From: Streptomyces formicae
GTDB lineage: Bacteria; Actinomycetota; Actinomycetes; Streptomycetales; Streptomycetaceae
Length of the DNA: 64,000 nucleotides
Direction of reading: 5' to 3'
Assembly: GCF_002556545.1 (NCBI RefSeq)
Contig: NZ_CP022685.1
Span: 2,852,001 to 2,916,000, forward strand
Shown here: in pieces, positions 47,757 to 57,139 of the stretch
Position numbering within the stretch: position 1 is the first letter of the stretch
How the letters are laid out: every line of letters begins with the position of its first letter
Notes under the pieces: model-generated
Seen by the model: only the letters and a program-made list of their open reading frames with translations
What the model was told of the DNA's origin: nothing
Databases searched by the model: none
Program-made: the position numbers and the translations under genes

Positions 47757-47793
47757 GGGGCGGCCGTGAGGACATCTCCTCGACGGCCGCCCC
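47757..47793. terminator. Terminator behind the DUF475/TerC gene
   Basis: GGGGCGGCCGT/ACGGCCGCCCC with an inner GAGGA/TCCTC stem, in the gap between the TerA-like start and the TerC-like end. Confidence 0.9.
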
Positions 47794-47873
47794 GAAAAGA
47801 GCGTTCCTCACCCCGGCCGCCGTCACACTCCGGAAACCGGAACCGGACACGGCGGCGCGGGATTCGGACAGTG

Positions 47874-49019
47874 TCAGACCCCGGACGAGACCTCAGGCTT
47901 CTCGCCCGCCCCCGATTTTCCCTCCGCCGCCGCCAGCGCGCGGTTGCGGCGCACGGACGAGAAGAAGGACCAGGCGATCAGGAGGACACCGACGGATCCG
48001 GTGATCACCTCGTGGATCTCGTACTGGATCGTGACCAGGAGGATCACGGCGAGGGCGCCGATCGCGTAGTGCGCGCCGTGCTCCAGGTAGACGTAGTCGT
48101 CGAGGGTGCCCTGGCGGACCAGGTAGACCGTGAGCGAACGGACGTACATGGCGCCGATGCCGAGGCCGAGGGCCATCAGGACGATGTCGTTGGTGATCGC
48201 GAAGGCGCCGATGACGCCGTCGAAGGAGAACGACGCGTCCAGGACCTCGAGGTAGAGGAACATGAAGAACGCGGCCTTGCCCGCCATCACGACAGCAGGA
48301 ACCTTCTTGCCGCTCTTCTTGGCCTCTTCCTCCTCCTCGTGCTCGCGCTCCTCGCTCTCCTCGAGCTTGTTCTCGAAGAAGCCGGAGAGGCCGCCCACGA
48401 TGAGATAGGTGATCAGACCCGCGATACCGGCGATGAGGACCGTCTGCGCCTTGTCCACGTGCGCGCCGCCGTGCTGGTGGGCGTTGGTGGCGAAGGTCAT
48501 CGCGGTGACCATGAGCGCGATGAGCGCGATGCAGACCGACAGCATGTCGACCTTGCCGAGCTTGGCGAGCGGGCGCTCGATCCAGCTCAGCCATTTGATG
48601 TCACGGTCCTCGAAAATGAAGTCGAGGAAGATCATCAACAGGAACATGCCACCGAACGCGGCGATCGACGGGTGAGCGTCGGTCACCAGCTGCTGGTACT
48701 TGTCCTTGTCGTTGAGCGCGAGCCGCACAGCTTCGATCGGGCCGATCTTTGCGCTGATGGCCACGATCGCGACGGGGAACACGAGCCGCATGCCGAAGAC
48801 GGCGATCAGCACACCGATGGTGAGGAAGATCTTCTGCCAGAAGGCATTCATCTTCTTCAGGATCCCGGCGTTGACCACCGCGTTGTCGAAGGACACCGAG
48901 ATCTCGAGGATGGACAGGATCGCCACGACGCCGAACCCGGTCCACCCCCCGTAGAACACCGCGGCCACCAGGCCGAGCGCGGTGACCGCGAACGACCAGC
49001 CGAAGGTTTTCAGAAGCAC
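47874..49019 (-). CDS. TerC-like DUF475 membrane protein
   Basis: 381 residues with about 9-10 helices. EISVSFDNAVVNAGIL (about 40-55) and EVLDASFSFDGVIGAFAIT are the paired acidic motifs (E-x2-x-S-x-D-N/D-G) of TerC/DUF475, which move or sense cations (Mn2+). An acidic-basic cytoplasmic loop (ESEEREHEEEEEAKKSGKK) separates the halves. GTG 49019. TerC is the membrane centre of the Ter complex, binding TerD-type proteins. It is transcribed away from a terD pair. Confidence 0.88.
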   Translation of the reverse strand: MLLKTFGWSFAVTALGLVAAVFYGGWTGFGVVAILSILEISVSFDNAVVNAGILKKMNAFWQKIFLTIGVLIAVFGMRLVFPVAIVAISAKIGPIEAVRLALNDKDKYQQLVTDAHPSIAAFGGMFLLMIFLDFIFEDRDIKWLSWIERPLAKLGKVDMLSVCIALIALMVTAMTFATNAHQHGGAHVDKAQTVLIAGIAGLITYLIVGGLSGFFENKLEESEEREHEEEEEAKKSGKKVPAVVMAGKAAFFMFLYLEVLDASFSFDGVIGAFAITNDIVLMALGLGIGAMYVRSLTVYLVRQGTLDDYVYLEHGAHYAIGALAVILLVTIQYEIHEVITGSVGVLLIAWSFFSSVRRNRALAAAEGKSGAGEKPEVSSGV

Positions 49020-49081
49020 TGGCTACCCAATCGTGTGTGTACGGGCTCCCGTTTAGCGGTCTCCCCCGCGGCGGTCCCCTG

Positions 49082-49111
49082 CTTTACGAAACGTTGACCC
49101 CGAAGTGTAGA
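49082..49111 (-). pseudogene. Fragment of a terD 3' end
   Basis: 30 bases (CTTTACGAAACGTTGAC...) are 28/30 identical to the end of terD at 49473-49502; the minus strand reads FGVNVS and stop. No upstream part survives, so it is a remnant or a duplicated tail. Confidence 0.55.
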
Positions 49112-49179
49112 GGTCCCGCTACGCGTCCGGAGAGGGCGACCCTCCCCGGACGCGGAGCGAGGCCCACGGGCTTGTTCCG

Positions 49180-49356
49180 TCACCTGTGCGCCCTCGCCCC
49201 CTCGAAGATCAGCAGGAACGGAGAGACGTAACCGGACGCCTCCACCGGAGTGGCTCCACCGGTGACGACGAGCACCACACCTGCGGCGAGCGCGGCGCAG
49301 TACATGAGGACATGACCCATGGGGCGTAAGCCGGTCGACTGCGGTTCCTTGGGCAT
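49180..49356 (-). CDS. 58-residue membrane protein in the Ter island
   Basis: ATG 49356 to TGA 49180. MPKEPQSTGLRPMG, one hydrophobic helix (HVLMYCAALAAGVVLVVTGG), then VEASGYVSPFLLIFEGARAHR. Too short for many searches. It lies between terC and terD and has no recognised family. A small subunit of the Ter complex is possible. Confidence 0.6.
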   Translation of the reverse strand: MPKEPQSTGLRPMGHVLMYCAALAAGVVLVVTGGATPVEASGYVSPFLLIFEGARAHR

Positions 49357-49392
49357 AATGAACAGACTCCCGTCCTTCGGGCGGCGGGTTCC

Positions 49393-49438
49393 CGGAGAGT
49401 CATCTGCCTCGTTTCCAGGCGCAGCAGGTGACTCTCCG
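49393..49438 (-). terminator. Hairpin between terD and the small membrane gene
   Basis: CGGAGAGTCA (49393-49402) and TGACTCTCCG (49429-49438) form a perfect 10-bp stem with an inner GCCT/AGGC. It likely ends terD transcription. Confidence 0.75.
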
Positions 49439-49474
49439 TCTTCGTCGCCGAGGCCACGCTGCGTGCGTGACCCT

Positions 49475-50050
49475 TTACGAAACGTTGACGCCGAAGTCTA
49501 GAGCGATTCCCCGCAGACCCGACGCGTACCCCTGCCCCACCGCACGGAACTTCCACTCTCCCCCGTAGCGATACACCTCGCCGAAGATCATCGCGGTCTC
49601 CGTGGAGGCGTCCTCGGAGAGGTCGTAGCGCGCGAGCTCCTGACCGTCGGCCTGGTTGGCCACACGGATGAACGCGTTGCTGACCTGCCCGAACGTCTGA
49701 CCGCGGTTGTCCGCGTCATGGATCGAGACGGGGAAGATGATCTTGTCGCAGTTGGCGGGCACCTTGGAGAGGTCGATCAGGAGCGACTCGTCGTCGCCCT
49801 CTCCTTCACCGGTGAGGTTGTCCCCGGTGTGCTCCACGGAGCCGTCGGGGCTCTTGAGGTTGTTGTAGAAGACGAACCACTCGTCGCCGAGCACCTTGCC
49901 CGCGTTGCAGAGCAGGGCGCTGGCATCGAGGTCGAAGGGCGCGCCGGTGGTGGAACGCGCGTCCCAGCCGAGCCCTACGAGGACCTGGGTGAGATTCGGT
50001 GCGGCCTTGGAGAGGGAGACATTGCCTCCCTTGGCGAGCGTGACGCCCAT
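49475..50050 (-). CDS. terD: TerD-family tellurium/stress protein
   Basis: 191 residues. [18 protein letters not shown] start, [32 protein letters not shown] and the calcium-loop [10 protein letters not shown] are intact; closing [22 protein letters not shown] 50050 with GGGGAGGACC upstream. It is nearly a copy of the next gene (50156), a tandem duplication; TerD proteins bind Ca2+ and act with TerC at the membrane. Confidence 0.93.
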   Translation of the reverse strand: MGVTLAKGGNVSLSKAAPNLTQVLVGLGWDARSTTGAPFDLDASALLCNAGKVLGDEWFVFYNNLKSPDGSVEHTGDNLTGEGEGDDESLLIDLSKVPANCDKIIFPVSIHDADNRGQTFGQVSNAFIRVANQADGQELARYDLSEDASTETAMIFGEVYRYGGEWKFRAVGQGYASGLRGIALDFGVNVS

Positions 50051-50155
50051 GGTGATGGTCCTCCCCGGGGTGACGGGTACTGCAGGGTGAGCACGTCCGG
50101 CGCCGCACTGGTGTGTGTGCGGCGCCGGACGACGGGCAAGGGGTGGTGACTCGGC

Positions 50156-50731
50156 TCAGACGTTGACGCCGAAGTCCTGCGCGATGCCGCGCAGGCCCGA
50201 GGCGTAGCCCTGGCCGACCGCGCGGAACTTCCACTCGGCGCCGTGCCGGTACAGCTCGCCGAAGACCATGGCGGTCTCCGTCGAGGCGTCCTCGGAGAGG
50301 TCGTAACGGGCGATCTCCGCGCCGCCCGCCTGGTTCACGACGCGGATGAACGCGTTGCGCACCTGGCCGAACGACTGCTGGCGGTTCTCGGCGTCGTAGA
50401 TCGACACAGGGAACACGATCTTCTCGACGTCGGCAGGGACCGCCGCCAGGTCGACCTTGATCGCCTCGTCGTCGCCCTCGCCCTCACCGGTGGTGTTGTC
50501 ACCGGTGTGCTCGACGGAGCCGTCGGGGCTCTTCAGGTTGTTGAAGAACACGAAGTTCTGGTCACTGCTGACCTTGCCCTCCGCGTTCGTCAGGATCGCG
50601 CTGGCATCGAGGTCGAAGTCGGTGCCGGTGGTCGTCCGCACGTCCCAGCCGAGGCCGACCAGGACTGCGGTCAGGCCCGGCGCCTCCTTGCTCAGAGATA
50701 CGTTGCCGCCCTTGCTGAGGCTGACTCCCAC
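50156..50731 (-). CDS. terD: TerD-family protein, second paralogue
   Basis: 191 residues. GTG 50731, with GGAGGACTC just before it. [77 protein letters not shown], all calcium-loop residues present. Colinear with 49475-50050 (about three-quarters identical by eye), so a local duplication. It is upstream of that gene, so expressed first in the pair. Confidence 0.93.
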   Translation of the reverse strand: MGVSLSKGGNVSLSKEAPGLTAVLVGLGWDVRTTTGTDFDLDASAILTNAEGKVSSDQNFVFFNNLKSPDGSVEHTGDNTTGEGEGDDEAIKVDLAAVPADVEKIVFPVSIYDAENRQQSFGQVRNAFIRVVNQAGGAEIARYDLSEDASTETAMVFGELYRHGAEWKFRAVGQGYASGLRGIAQDFGVNV

Positions 50732-50907
50732 GAGTCCTCCCAATTGGTGTCCAGGGGCGGGGAGCCCCAAGCGTTGCGTTGCCATCGGATCAACGACTGG
50801 ATCCTAGTGACCGGTTCCCGGCCGCCACAGGCTCTGCACCTGAAGAATCACAGGGTGTCACCCCTGAGGAGATTCAGGGTCCTGCGGGCGTGCCCGGGCC
50901 CCGTCAC

Positions 50908-50949
50908 CTCACAGGGCGCCGAGCGCCTCTCACAGGCTGCCGAGCGCCT
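50908..50949 (-). repeat. 21-bp tandem repeat spanning a stop codon
   Basis: CTCACAGG-GCCGAGCGCCT at 50908 and 50929; the peroxiredoxin's ALGSL and stop are followed by a near-copy reading ALGAL and stop. Confidence 0.9.
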
Positions 50950-51397
50950 TGACGTACTCGTTCAGGTCACGGGCGTCGGGCAGGGCGTTGACGACGGTCC
51001 AGCGCACGATGCCCTCCTTGTCGATGATGAAGGTGCCGCGCACCGCGCAGCCCTTCTCCTCGTCGAAGACGCCGTACGCGCGCGAGACCTCGCCGTGCGG
51101 CCAGAAGTCGGAGACCAACGGGTACTCCAGGCCCTCCTGCTCGGCGAAGACGCGCAGGGTGTGGATGGAGTCGTTGGACACGGCGAGCAGCTGGGTGTCG
51201 TCGTTGACGAACTTCGGCAGCTCGTCGCGGAGCGCGCAGAGCTCGCCGGTGCACACGCCGGTGAACGCGAACGGGTAGAAGAGCAGCACCACGTTCTTCT
51301 CGCCGCGGAAGTCGGAGAGCTTCACGGACCGGCCGTGGTTGTCCTTCAGCTCGAATTCCGGCGCCTTGGTGCCGGTCGCAATTCCAGCGAGCTCCAT
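50930..51397 (-). CDS. AhpE-like peroxiredoxin
   Basis: 155 residues. FYPFAFTGVCTGELC holds peroxidatic Cys49, with Cys54 as possible resolving residue; the active-site Thr and Arg (RGTFIIDKEG) follow. It reduces peroxides with a thiol donor. ATG 51397. Its place between the Ter genes and DUF3052 is shared among Streptomyces as I recall, hinting at co-operation in stress, though it has its own promoter gap. Confidence 0.92.
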   Translation of the reverse strand: MELAGIATGTKAPEFELKDNHGRSVKLSDFRGEKNVVLLFYPFAFTGVCTGELCALRDELPKFVNDDTQLLAVSNDSIHTLRVFAEQEGLEYPLVSDFWPHGEVSRAYGVFDEEKGCAVRGTFIIDKEGIVRWTVVNALPDARDLNEYVKALGSL

Positions 51398-51537
51398 GAG
51401 TACGCATCCCTTCGACGGAGCCCCTCGGATGGGGCTGTTCGGGTGATACCACCCTACGTGCGTCGATCACGTCACACGCATGCGCGAGGCCCCCGCCGAC
51501 GTGAATGTCGGCGGGGGCCTCGGCAAACTCGCCCTGA

Positions 51538-51580
51538 AGGGGCGCGGGAAACTGCGCGATCAGCCACAACGGACCCGCAG
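51538..51580 (+). repeat. Interspersed repeat (GGGGCGCGGGAAACTGCGCG type), copy 2
   Basis: AGGGGCGCGGGAAACTGCGC, then GATCAGCCACAACGGACCCG: near copy of 40987-41031. Confidence 0.8.
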
Positions 51581-51608
51581 CACGAGAAACCGCGTCCCTA
51601 GCGGAGCG

Positions 51609-52040
51609 TCACCGCTTCTTGGCCGCCCCCTTGGGGGTGATCAGCCGGCTGCCGTTCCAATCCTTGCCGGCGTTGATGCTCTTGGTCTGGGAGAGGCCCG
51701 CGGTGGTGGCCGCCTCGCCGATCTCGCTCGGCTCGACGTAGCCGTCACGACCGGTCTTCGGAGTCAGCAGCAGGATCGAGCCGCCCTCCTCCATGTACGC
51801 GATGGCATCCACCAACGCATCAGTCAGGTCCCCGTCGTCCTCACGGAACCAGAGCACCACGGCGTCGGCCACGTCGTCGTACTCCTCGTCGACGAGCTCT
51901 GTGCCTGTGGCCTGCTCGATGGCCTCGCGGAGCTCCTGGTCGACGTCGTCGTCGTAGCCGATCTCCTGGACCACCTGGTCGGGCTGGAAACCAAGCCTTA
52001 CGGCCAGGTTCGTCTCCGCGTGGTCCGCGGTCGCGCTCAC
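51609..52040 (-). CDS. DUF3052 family protein
   Basis: 143 residues. GTG 52040 with AGGAGG upstream. NLAVRLGFQPDQVVQEIGYDDDVDQEL and DAVVLWFREDDGDLTDALVDA, then GGSILLLTPKTGRDGYVEP and GLSQTKSINAGKDWNGSRL are the DUF3052 signature. Cytoplasmic, unknown biochemistry; it is next to aceE across actinobacteria, as here (divergent). Confidence 0.92.
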   Translation of the reverse strand: MSATADHAETNLAVRLGFQPDQVVQEIGYDDDVDQELREAIEQATGTELVDEEYDDVADAVVLWFREDDGDLTDALVDAIAYMEEGGSILLLTPKTGRDGYVEPSEIGEAATTAGLSQTKSINAGKDWNGSRLITPKGAAKKR

Positions 52041-52410
52041 GGATTGCCTCCTGATCATGTTTTTGGGAATGCCTGTCAGCCACGCGCGTGCGCGGGGCGT
52101 TGGCCGTAGTCCACACGGGCGGGGCGGATCGCGCAAGTACCCGGCGGCCGAGACCGCCGAAACGGTGACGTTCCCGACCGTGTCGCCGCAACTGCCGCCA
52201 CATCCGTCCGGGACCGAACGGCTCTGCGAAGCGGCTAGGCAGGATGGGCGTATCGTTGCGATTTGGCCGAGCCTACCGCAGGGTCGCCGGATCACCGCCT
52301 CGGTTACCTCTCGGTAGAGATGACGTTTGCGCCCCCGCGGTCCACGATGGGGGAAACGGCGCACGGCCAGGCAGAACCCAGGCGAAGGCCCTCAACAGCG
52401 AAGGAACAGC
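52041..52410 (+). promoter_or_regulatory. Control region between DUF3052 and aceE
   Basis: This 370-base gap has no open gene I can support. The aceE ribosome site GAAGGAA (52400-52406) is clear; I see no strong operator or riboswitch. Confidence 0.45.
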
Positions 52411-55143
52411 GTGGCTTCCGGCTCCGATCGCAACCCGATCATCATTGGCGGCCTGCCGAGTCAGGTCCCGGACTTCGACCCCGAAGAGACCCAGGAGTGG
52501 CTCGACTCCCTCGATGCCGCGGTCGACGAACGCGGCCGTGAACGGGCCCGCTACCTGATGCTCCGGCTGATCGAGCGCGCGCGGGAGAAGCGCGTCGCCG
52601 TGCCGGAGATGCGCAGCACCGACTACGTCAACACGATCGCCACCAAGGACGAGCCGTTCTTCCCCGGAAACGAGGAGATCGAGCGCAAGGTCCTGAACGC
52701 GACCCGCTGGAACGCCGCGGTGATGGTCTCCCGCGCCCAGCGCCCCGGCATCGGGGTCGGCGGTCACATCGCCACCTTCGCCTCCTCCGCCTCGCTCTAC
52801 GACGTGGGCTTCAACCACTTCTTCCGGGGCAAGGACGAGGGCGACGGCGGCGACCAGATCTTCTTCCAGGGGCACGCGTCCCCCGGCATCTACGCCCGCG
52901 CCTTCCTCCTCGACCGGCTCTCCGAGCAGCAGCTCGACGCGTTCCGGCAGGAGAAGTCCAAGGCGCCCAACGGCCTTTCGTCGTACCCGCATCCGCGGCT
53001 GATGCCGGACTTCTGGGAGTTCCCGACCGTCTCCATGGGCCTCGGACCGCTCGGCGCGATCTTCCAGGCGCGGATGAACCGCTACATGGAGGCGCGCGAC
53101 ATCGCCGACACCTCCAAGTCGCACGTCTGGGCGTTCCTCGGTGACGGCGAGATGGACGAGCCCGAGTCGCTCGGCCAGCTCTCCATCGCCGCCCGTGAGG
53201 GCCTGGACAACCTCACCTTCGTCGTCAACTGCAACCTGCAGCGCCTGGACGGCCCGGTGCGCGGCAACGGCAAGATCATCCAGGAGCTGGAGTCGCAGTT
53301 CCGCGGCGCCGGCTGGAACGTCATCAAGCTGGTCTGGGACCGCAGTTGGGACCCGCTGCTCGCGCAGGACCGCGACGGCCTCCTGGTGAACAAGCTGAAC
53401 ACCACGCCCGACGGCCAGTTCCAGACCTACGCCACGGAGACCGGCGCGTACATCCGCGACCACTTCTTCGGAGACGACCAGCGCCTGCGCGCCATGGTCG
53501 AGGGCATGACCGACGAGCAGATCCTGCACCTGGGCCGCGGCGGCCACGACCACAAGAAGGTCTACGCGGCGTTCTCGGCGGCCAAGGCCCACAAGGGCCA
53601 GCCGACCGTGATCCTCGCCCAGACGGTCAAGGGCTGGACCCTCGGCCCGAACTTCGAGGGCCGCAACGCCACGCACCAGATGAAGAAGCTGACGGTCGAC
53701 GACCTCAAGGGCTTCCGCGACCGTCTGCACATCCCGATCACGGACAAGCAGCTGGAGGACGGCGCCCCGCCGTACTACCACCCGGGCCGCGACTCCGAAG
53801 AGATCCAGTACATGCACGACCGCCGCAAGAGCCTCGGCGGCTACGTCCCGACCCGCGTGGTGCGCTCGAAGCCGCTCCAGTTGCCCGAGGACAAGACGTA
53901 CGCGACCGCGAAGAAGGGTTCGGGCCAGCAGTCGATCGCCACCACGATGGCGTTCGTCCGCATCCTGAAGGACCTCATGCGGGACAAGGAGATCGGCAAG
54001 CGCTTCGTGCTGATCGCCCCCGACGAGTACCGCACCTTCGGCATGGACGCGTTCTTCCCGAGCGCGAAGATCTACAACCCGCTCGGCCAGCAGTACGAGG
54101 CCGTGGACCGCGATCTGCTCCTCGCCTACAAGGAGTCGCCGACGGGCCAGATGCTGCACGACGGCATCTCGGAAGCGGGCTGCACGGCGTCCCTCATCGC
54201 CGCGGGTTCGGCCTACGCCACCCACGGCGAGCCGCTGATCCCCGTGTACGTCTTCTACTCGATGTTCGGTTTCCAGCGCACCGGCGACCAGTTCTGGCAG
54301 ATGGCCGACCAGCTGGCGCGCGGTTTCGTCCTCGGCGCGACCGCGGGGCGCACGACCCTGACCGGCGAGGGCCTGCAGCACGCGGACGGGCACTCGCAGC
54401 TGCTCGCCTCGACCAACCCGGGGTGTGTCGCCTACGACCCCGCCTTCGGCTACGAGATCGCGCACATCGTCAAGGACGGCCTGCGCCGGATGTACGGCCC
54501 CGACAGTGAGGACGTCTTCTACTACCTCACCGTCTACAACGAGCCGATCCAGCACCCGGCCGAGCCCGCCGACGTGGACGTCGACGGCATCCTCAAGGGC
54601 ATCTACCGCTTCAAGTCCGGTGAGCAGGGCGCCATTTCGGCCCAGATCCTGGCCTCCGGCGTGGCGGTGCCGTGGGCGGTCGAGGCGCAGCAGATCCTCG
54701 CGTCGGAGTGGAACGTCAAGGCGGACGTCTGGTCGGCGACCTCCTGGAACGAACTGCGCCGCGAGGCCGTCGACGTGGAGCGCCACAACCTCCTGCACCC
54801 CGAGGAGGAGCAGCGCGTCCCGTACGTCACGCGCAAGCTGTCCGGCTCCGAGGGTCCGTTCGTGGCCGTCTCCGACTGGATGCGGAGCGTCCCCGACCAG
54901 ATCTCCCGCTGGGTGCCCGGCACGTACCAGTCGCTCGGCGCGGACGGCTTCGGCTTCGCCGACACGCGTGGCGCGGCCCGGCGCTACTTCCACATCGACG
55001 CGCAGTCGATCGTGGTCGGCGTGCTGACCGAACTGGCCCGCGAGGGCAAGGTCGACCGCTCCGTCCTGAAGCAGGCGATCGACCGCTACCAGCTCCTCGA
55101 CGTCACGGCCGCCGACCCGGGCGCCGCCGGGGGCGACGCGTAG
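52411..55143 (+). CDS. aceE: Pyruvate dehydrogenase E1 component, homodimeric
   Basis: 910 residues, the length of E. coli-type single-chain E1, which decarboxylates pyruvate with thiamine diphosphate and passes acetyl groups to E2. GTG 52411 follows AAGGAAC. The thiamine-diphosphate loop [10 protein letters not shown] (about 244-253) to [11 protein letters not shown], Mg ligand Asn, and transketolase-type C-terminal domains with [12 protein letters not shown] and [14 protein letters not shown] are plain. It is monocistronic with a terminator behind it; E2 and E3 are elsewhere. Confidence 0.96.
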   Translation: MASGSDRNPIIIGGLPSQVPDFDPEETQEWLDSLDAAVDERGRERARYLMLRLIERAREKRVAVPEMRSTDYVNTIATKDEPFFPGNEEIERKVLNATRWNAAVMVSRAQRPGIGVGGHIATFASSASLYDVGFNHFFRGKDEGDGGDQIFFQGHASPGIYARAFLLDRLSEQQLDAFRQEKSKAPNGLSSYPHPRLMPDFWEFPTVSMGLGPLGAIFQARMNRYMEARDIADTSKSHVWAFLGDGEMDEPESLGQLSIAAREGLDNLTFVVNCNLQRLDGPVRGNGKIIQELESQFRGAGWNVIKLVWDRSWDPLLAQDRDGLLVNKLNTTPDGQFQTYATETGAYIRDHFFGDDQRLRAMVEGMTDEQILHLGRGGHDHKKVYAAFSAAKAHKGQPTVILAQTVKGWTLGPNFEGRNATHQMKKLTVDDLKGFRDRLHIPITDKQLEDGAPPYYHPGRDSEEIQYMHDRRKSLGGYVPTRVVRSKPLQLPEDKTYATAKKGSGQQSIATTMAFVRILKDLMRDKEIGKRFVLIAPDEYRTFGMDAFFPSAKIYNPLGQQYEAVDRDLLLAYKESPTGQMLHDGISEAGCTASLIAAGSAYATHGEPLIPVYVFYSMFGFQRTGDQFWQMADQLARGFVLGATAGRTTLTGEGLQHADGHSQLLASTNPGCVAYDPAFGYEIAHIVKDGLRRMYGPDSEDVFYYLTVYNEPIQHPAEPADVDVDGILKGIYRFKSGEQGAISAQILASGVAVPWAVEAQQILASEWNVKADVWSATSWNELRREAVDVERHNLLHPEEEQRVPYVTRKLSGSEGPFVAVSDWMRSVPDQISRWVPGTYQSLGADGFGFADTRGAARRYFHIDAQSIVVGVLTELAREGKVDRSVLKQAIDRYQLLDVTAADPGAAGGDA

Positions 55144-55156
55144 GGGCGGTCGCACA

Positions 55157-55178
55157 CGCCGGGCACCAGAGCCCGGCG
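55157..55178 (+). terminator. Terminator after aceE
   Basis: CGCCGGGC/GCCCGGCG arms (55157-55164, 55171-55178), 6-base loop. Confidence 0.75.
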
Positions 55179-55252
55179 CGCAGCATACGTCTCCTCCTGA
55201 GGGCGGCGGGCCACAGGTCCCGTCGCCCTCGGGCGTTTCCTACGATGCGGCC

Positions 55253-56086
55253 ATGAAGGAACAACCGGCCCAGATCCGTTGGGAGCGCCGCACCCAACGT
55301 CCGCTCCTCGCGCTCGCGGTGGCGTTCGCCGTCGCCTACGCCGTGCCGATCGTGGCGCCCGACGCGAGCAGGGCCGTCACCAGGACCTGCACGGTGGTGG
55401 AGTGGTTCGTCTGGGCTTCGTTCGCTCTGGACTACCTCGTACGCCTCCTCCTGACCGATCACCGCAGACAGTTCGTCCGCACCCACTGGCTGGACCTGGT
55501 CGCCGTGATCCTTCCGATGCTGCAGCCGCTGCGGTTGCTGCGGCTGGTCTCCACGCTGATGCTGGTCGGCCGCCGGGCCAGGATGGCGTCGCAGATAAGG
55601 CTGACGACGTACGTCGCGGGCTCGGTGGTGGGCCTGTTGATGTTCGGTTCCCTGGCGGTGCTCTCGGTGGAGCGTGATTCACCGAACGGGAACATCAAGA
55701 CGCTGGGTGACGCGGTCTGGTGGTCCTTCACCACGATGACGACCGTCGGCTACGGCGACCACGCGCCCACGACCGGGCTCGGCCGGGTGATCGCCGTCGG
55801 CCTGATGCTGTCCGGCATCGCGCTCCTCGGTGTCGTCACCGCGAACATCGCTGCCTGGTTCATCGCCCGCTTCGAGAAGGACGATGTCGAGGAGCGGCGT
55901 CAGACGGCCGCGATCGAGGAGCTGACGGCGGAGGTGAAGGCGCTGCGCGCCCAAGTGACGGCGTTGTCGGGCTCGTTGGGGCCGGGCTCGGAGGCGAGTT
56001 CGGAGGCGGGTGTGGTGCCCGGGCCCGCTCCCGCCGGGGCCGCTGTCTCGGGGACGGAGGCCCTCGGCGGGACGGGGGTGTCCTGA
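55253..56086 (+). CDS. Voltage-gated-type potassium channel
   Basis: 277 residues. Six-helix layout: helices 1-3 (about 15-90), an Arg-rich S4-like helix LRLLRLVSTLMLVGRRAR, pore TTMTTVGYGD (164-169) and a final helix GIALLGVVTANIAAW. A coiled cytoplasmic tail (EERRQTAAIEELTAEVKAL) and an Ala/Gly-rich end follow. Ion flux is K+-selective by the filter. ATG 55253. It lies downstream of aceE but has its own gap. Confidence 0.92.
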   Translation: MKEQPAQIRWERRTQRPLLALAVAFAVAYAVPIVAPDASRAVTRTCTVVEWFVWASFALDYLVRLLLTDHRRQFVRTHWLDLVAVILPMLQPLRLLRLVSTLMLVGRRARMASQIRLTTYVAGSVVGLLMFGSLAVLSVERDSPNGNIKTLGDAVWWSFTTMTTVGYGDHAPTTGLGRVIAVGLMLSGIALLGVVTANIAAWFIARFEKDDVEERRQTAAIEELTAEVKALRAQVTALSGSLGPGSEASSEAGVVPGPAPAGAAVSGTEALGGTGVS

Positions 56087-56140
56087 CGCCGGTCCGAATC
56101 CGGGTCGGAATTCAACTGGGAATCCGGCTGGGAATTCCGG

Positions 56141-56443
56141 TCAGAACATGCCGTTCATGGTGGTCATCCCGGCTATCCATATGAGCGCGAGGACGGTGTC
56201 GATCGCGCCCAGTACCAGGGCGACCAGGGCCGGCACCGGGCGGGCGCCGGTCCAGCTACGGCCCATGCCGAGCCAGCCGCAGACGATCGCCAGGGGGCCG
56301 AGGACGATCCCCAGCACGAAGAATCCAGCGACCGCGCAGATGACTCCGACGATCCCGAGCGTCGCGCGGTCCGGCCCGGTCCGCGACCACGTACGGCCGC
56401 GTGAGCGGGGGTGCTTGCGCGTGGTGTGTCCGAAGCCCGCCAT
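56141..56443 (-). CDS. DUF4190-type two-helix membrane protein
   Basis: 100 residues. Basic start, then LGIVGVICAVAGFFVLGIVLGPLAIVCGWLGMGR and VPALVALVLGAIDTVLALIWIAGMTT, the DUF4190 pattern. The cytoplasmic N terminus is Arg-rich. ATG 56443 (56446 alternative) near AAGGAG. Function unknown; often near envelope genes. Confidence 0.8.
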   Translation of the reverse strand: MAGFGHTTRKHPRSRGRTWSRTGPDRATLGIVGVICAVAGFFVLGIVLGPLAIVCGWLGMGRSWTGARPVPALVALVLGAIDTVLALIWIAGMTTMNGMF

Positions 56444-56495
56444 CATCACTCCTTCGAGTCGGCCCGTTCGGGCTCGGCTCCGCGAGTACCCCCAT

Positions 56496-56933
56496 TCAGC
56501 TTTCCCAGACCTTGAAGGCCCGTACGCGATAAGGAGATTCGGGCGCCCAGGTGCCGCTGCCCGGGTAGGTGTTGAACTCTCCGGTCTCGGCGCATTCCGC
56601 CGACTGGTACACGGTGACGGGCCGGCCCGTGCGATTCGCGAGCGCCTCCGCGCTGCCCCCCTCCGGCAGCGCGACGCAGCTCTCGATGTCGATGTCGGAA
56701 AGCTCAAAGGTCTGCCGAACGCCCTTGAATCCCGCCTTCTCCCAGAGGCAGAGCTCGCCGGGTCCGCAGCCGGTGAGCCTGGGCGGGGCCGTGGCTCCGG
56801 CCCGCGTCGGCGGAGCCGCGGCCCCGGCGTGCGTGGGCAACGTCGCGGCCCCGGCGTGTGCGGGTGTCAGGATCGCCGCGGCGAGTGCGGCGATCGCGAC
56901 GGTCGTGGCAGCAGTGGGCATGGTGGTGCGCAT
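56496..56933 (-). CDS. Secreted I36-like protein with Ala/Pro-rich linker
   Basis: 145 residues. Signal peptide (about 1-28), two or three copies of THAGAAAPPTRAGAT (a repeat of ...HAGAA), then GCGPGELCLWEKAGFKG and SCVALPEGGS, the I36 / crystallin-like domain with Cys pairs. Related by pattern to 32529 and 33553. ATG 56933. Protease inhibition is the family's known activity. Confidence 0.8.
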   Translation of the reverse strand: MRTTMPTAATTVAIAALAAAILTPAHAGAATLPTHAGAAAPPTRAGATAPPRLTGCGPGELCLWEKAGFKGVRQTFELSDIDIESCVALPEGGSAEALANRTGRPVTVYQSAECAETGEFNTYPGSGTWAPESPYRVRAFKVWES

Positions 56934-57139
56934 GGTTCAACCCCCGTGTCGTATGGCTCAGTTGTCCGCGTCGTGCGGATCGCCATGTCTGCACTGTGGA
57001 CCGACCGACCGCGCCATCGGAAGGGGTACGAATGTGCGTCACCCGGATAGGCGAAAACCCCCCAGGTTGTCCCTGAGGGGTTATCCCCGAAACGGGGTCG
57101 GGTCCGACCGCGCTCGCCCCGGAAAGGCGTCGAGGACGC

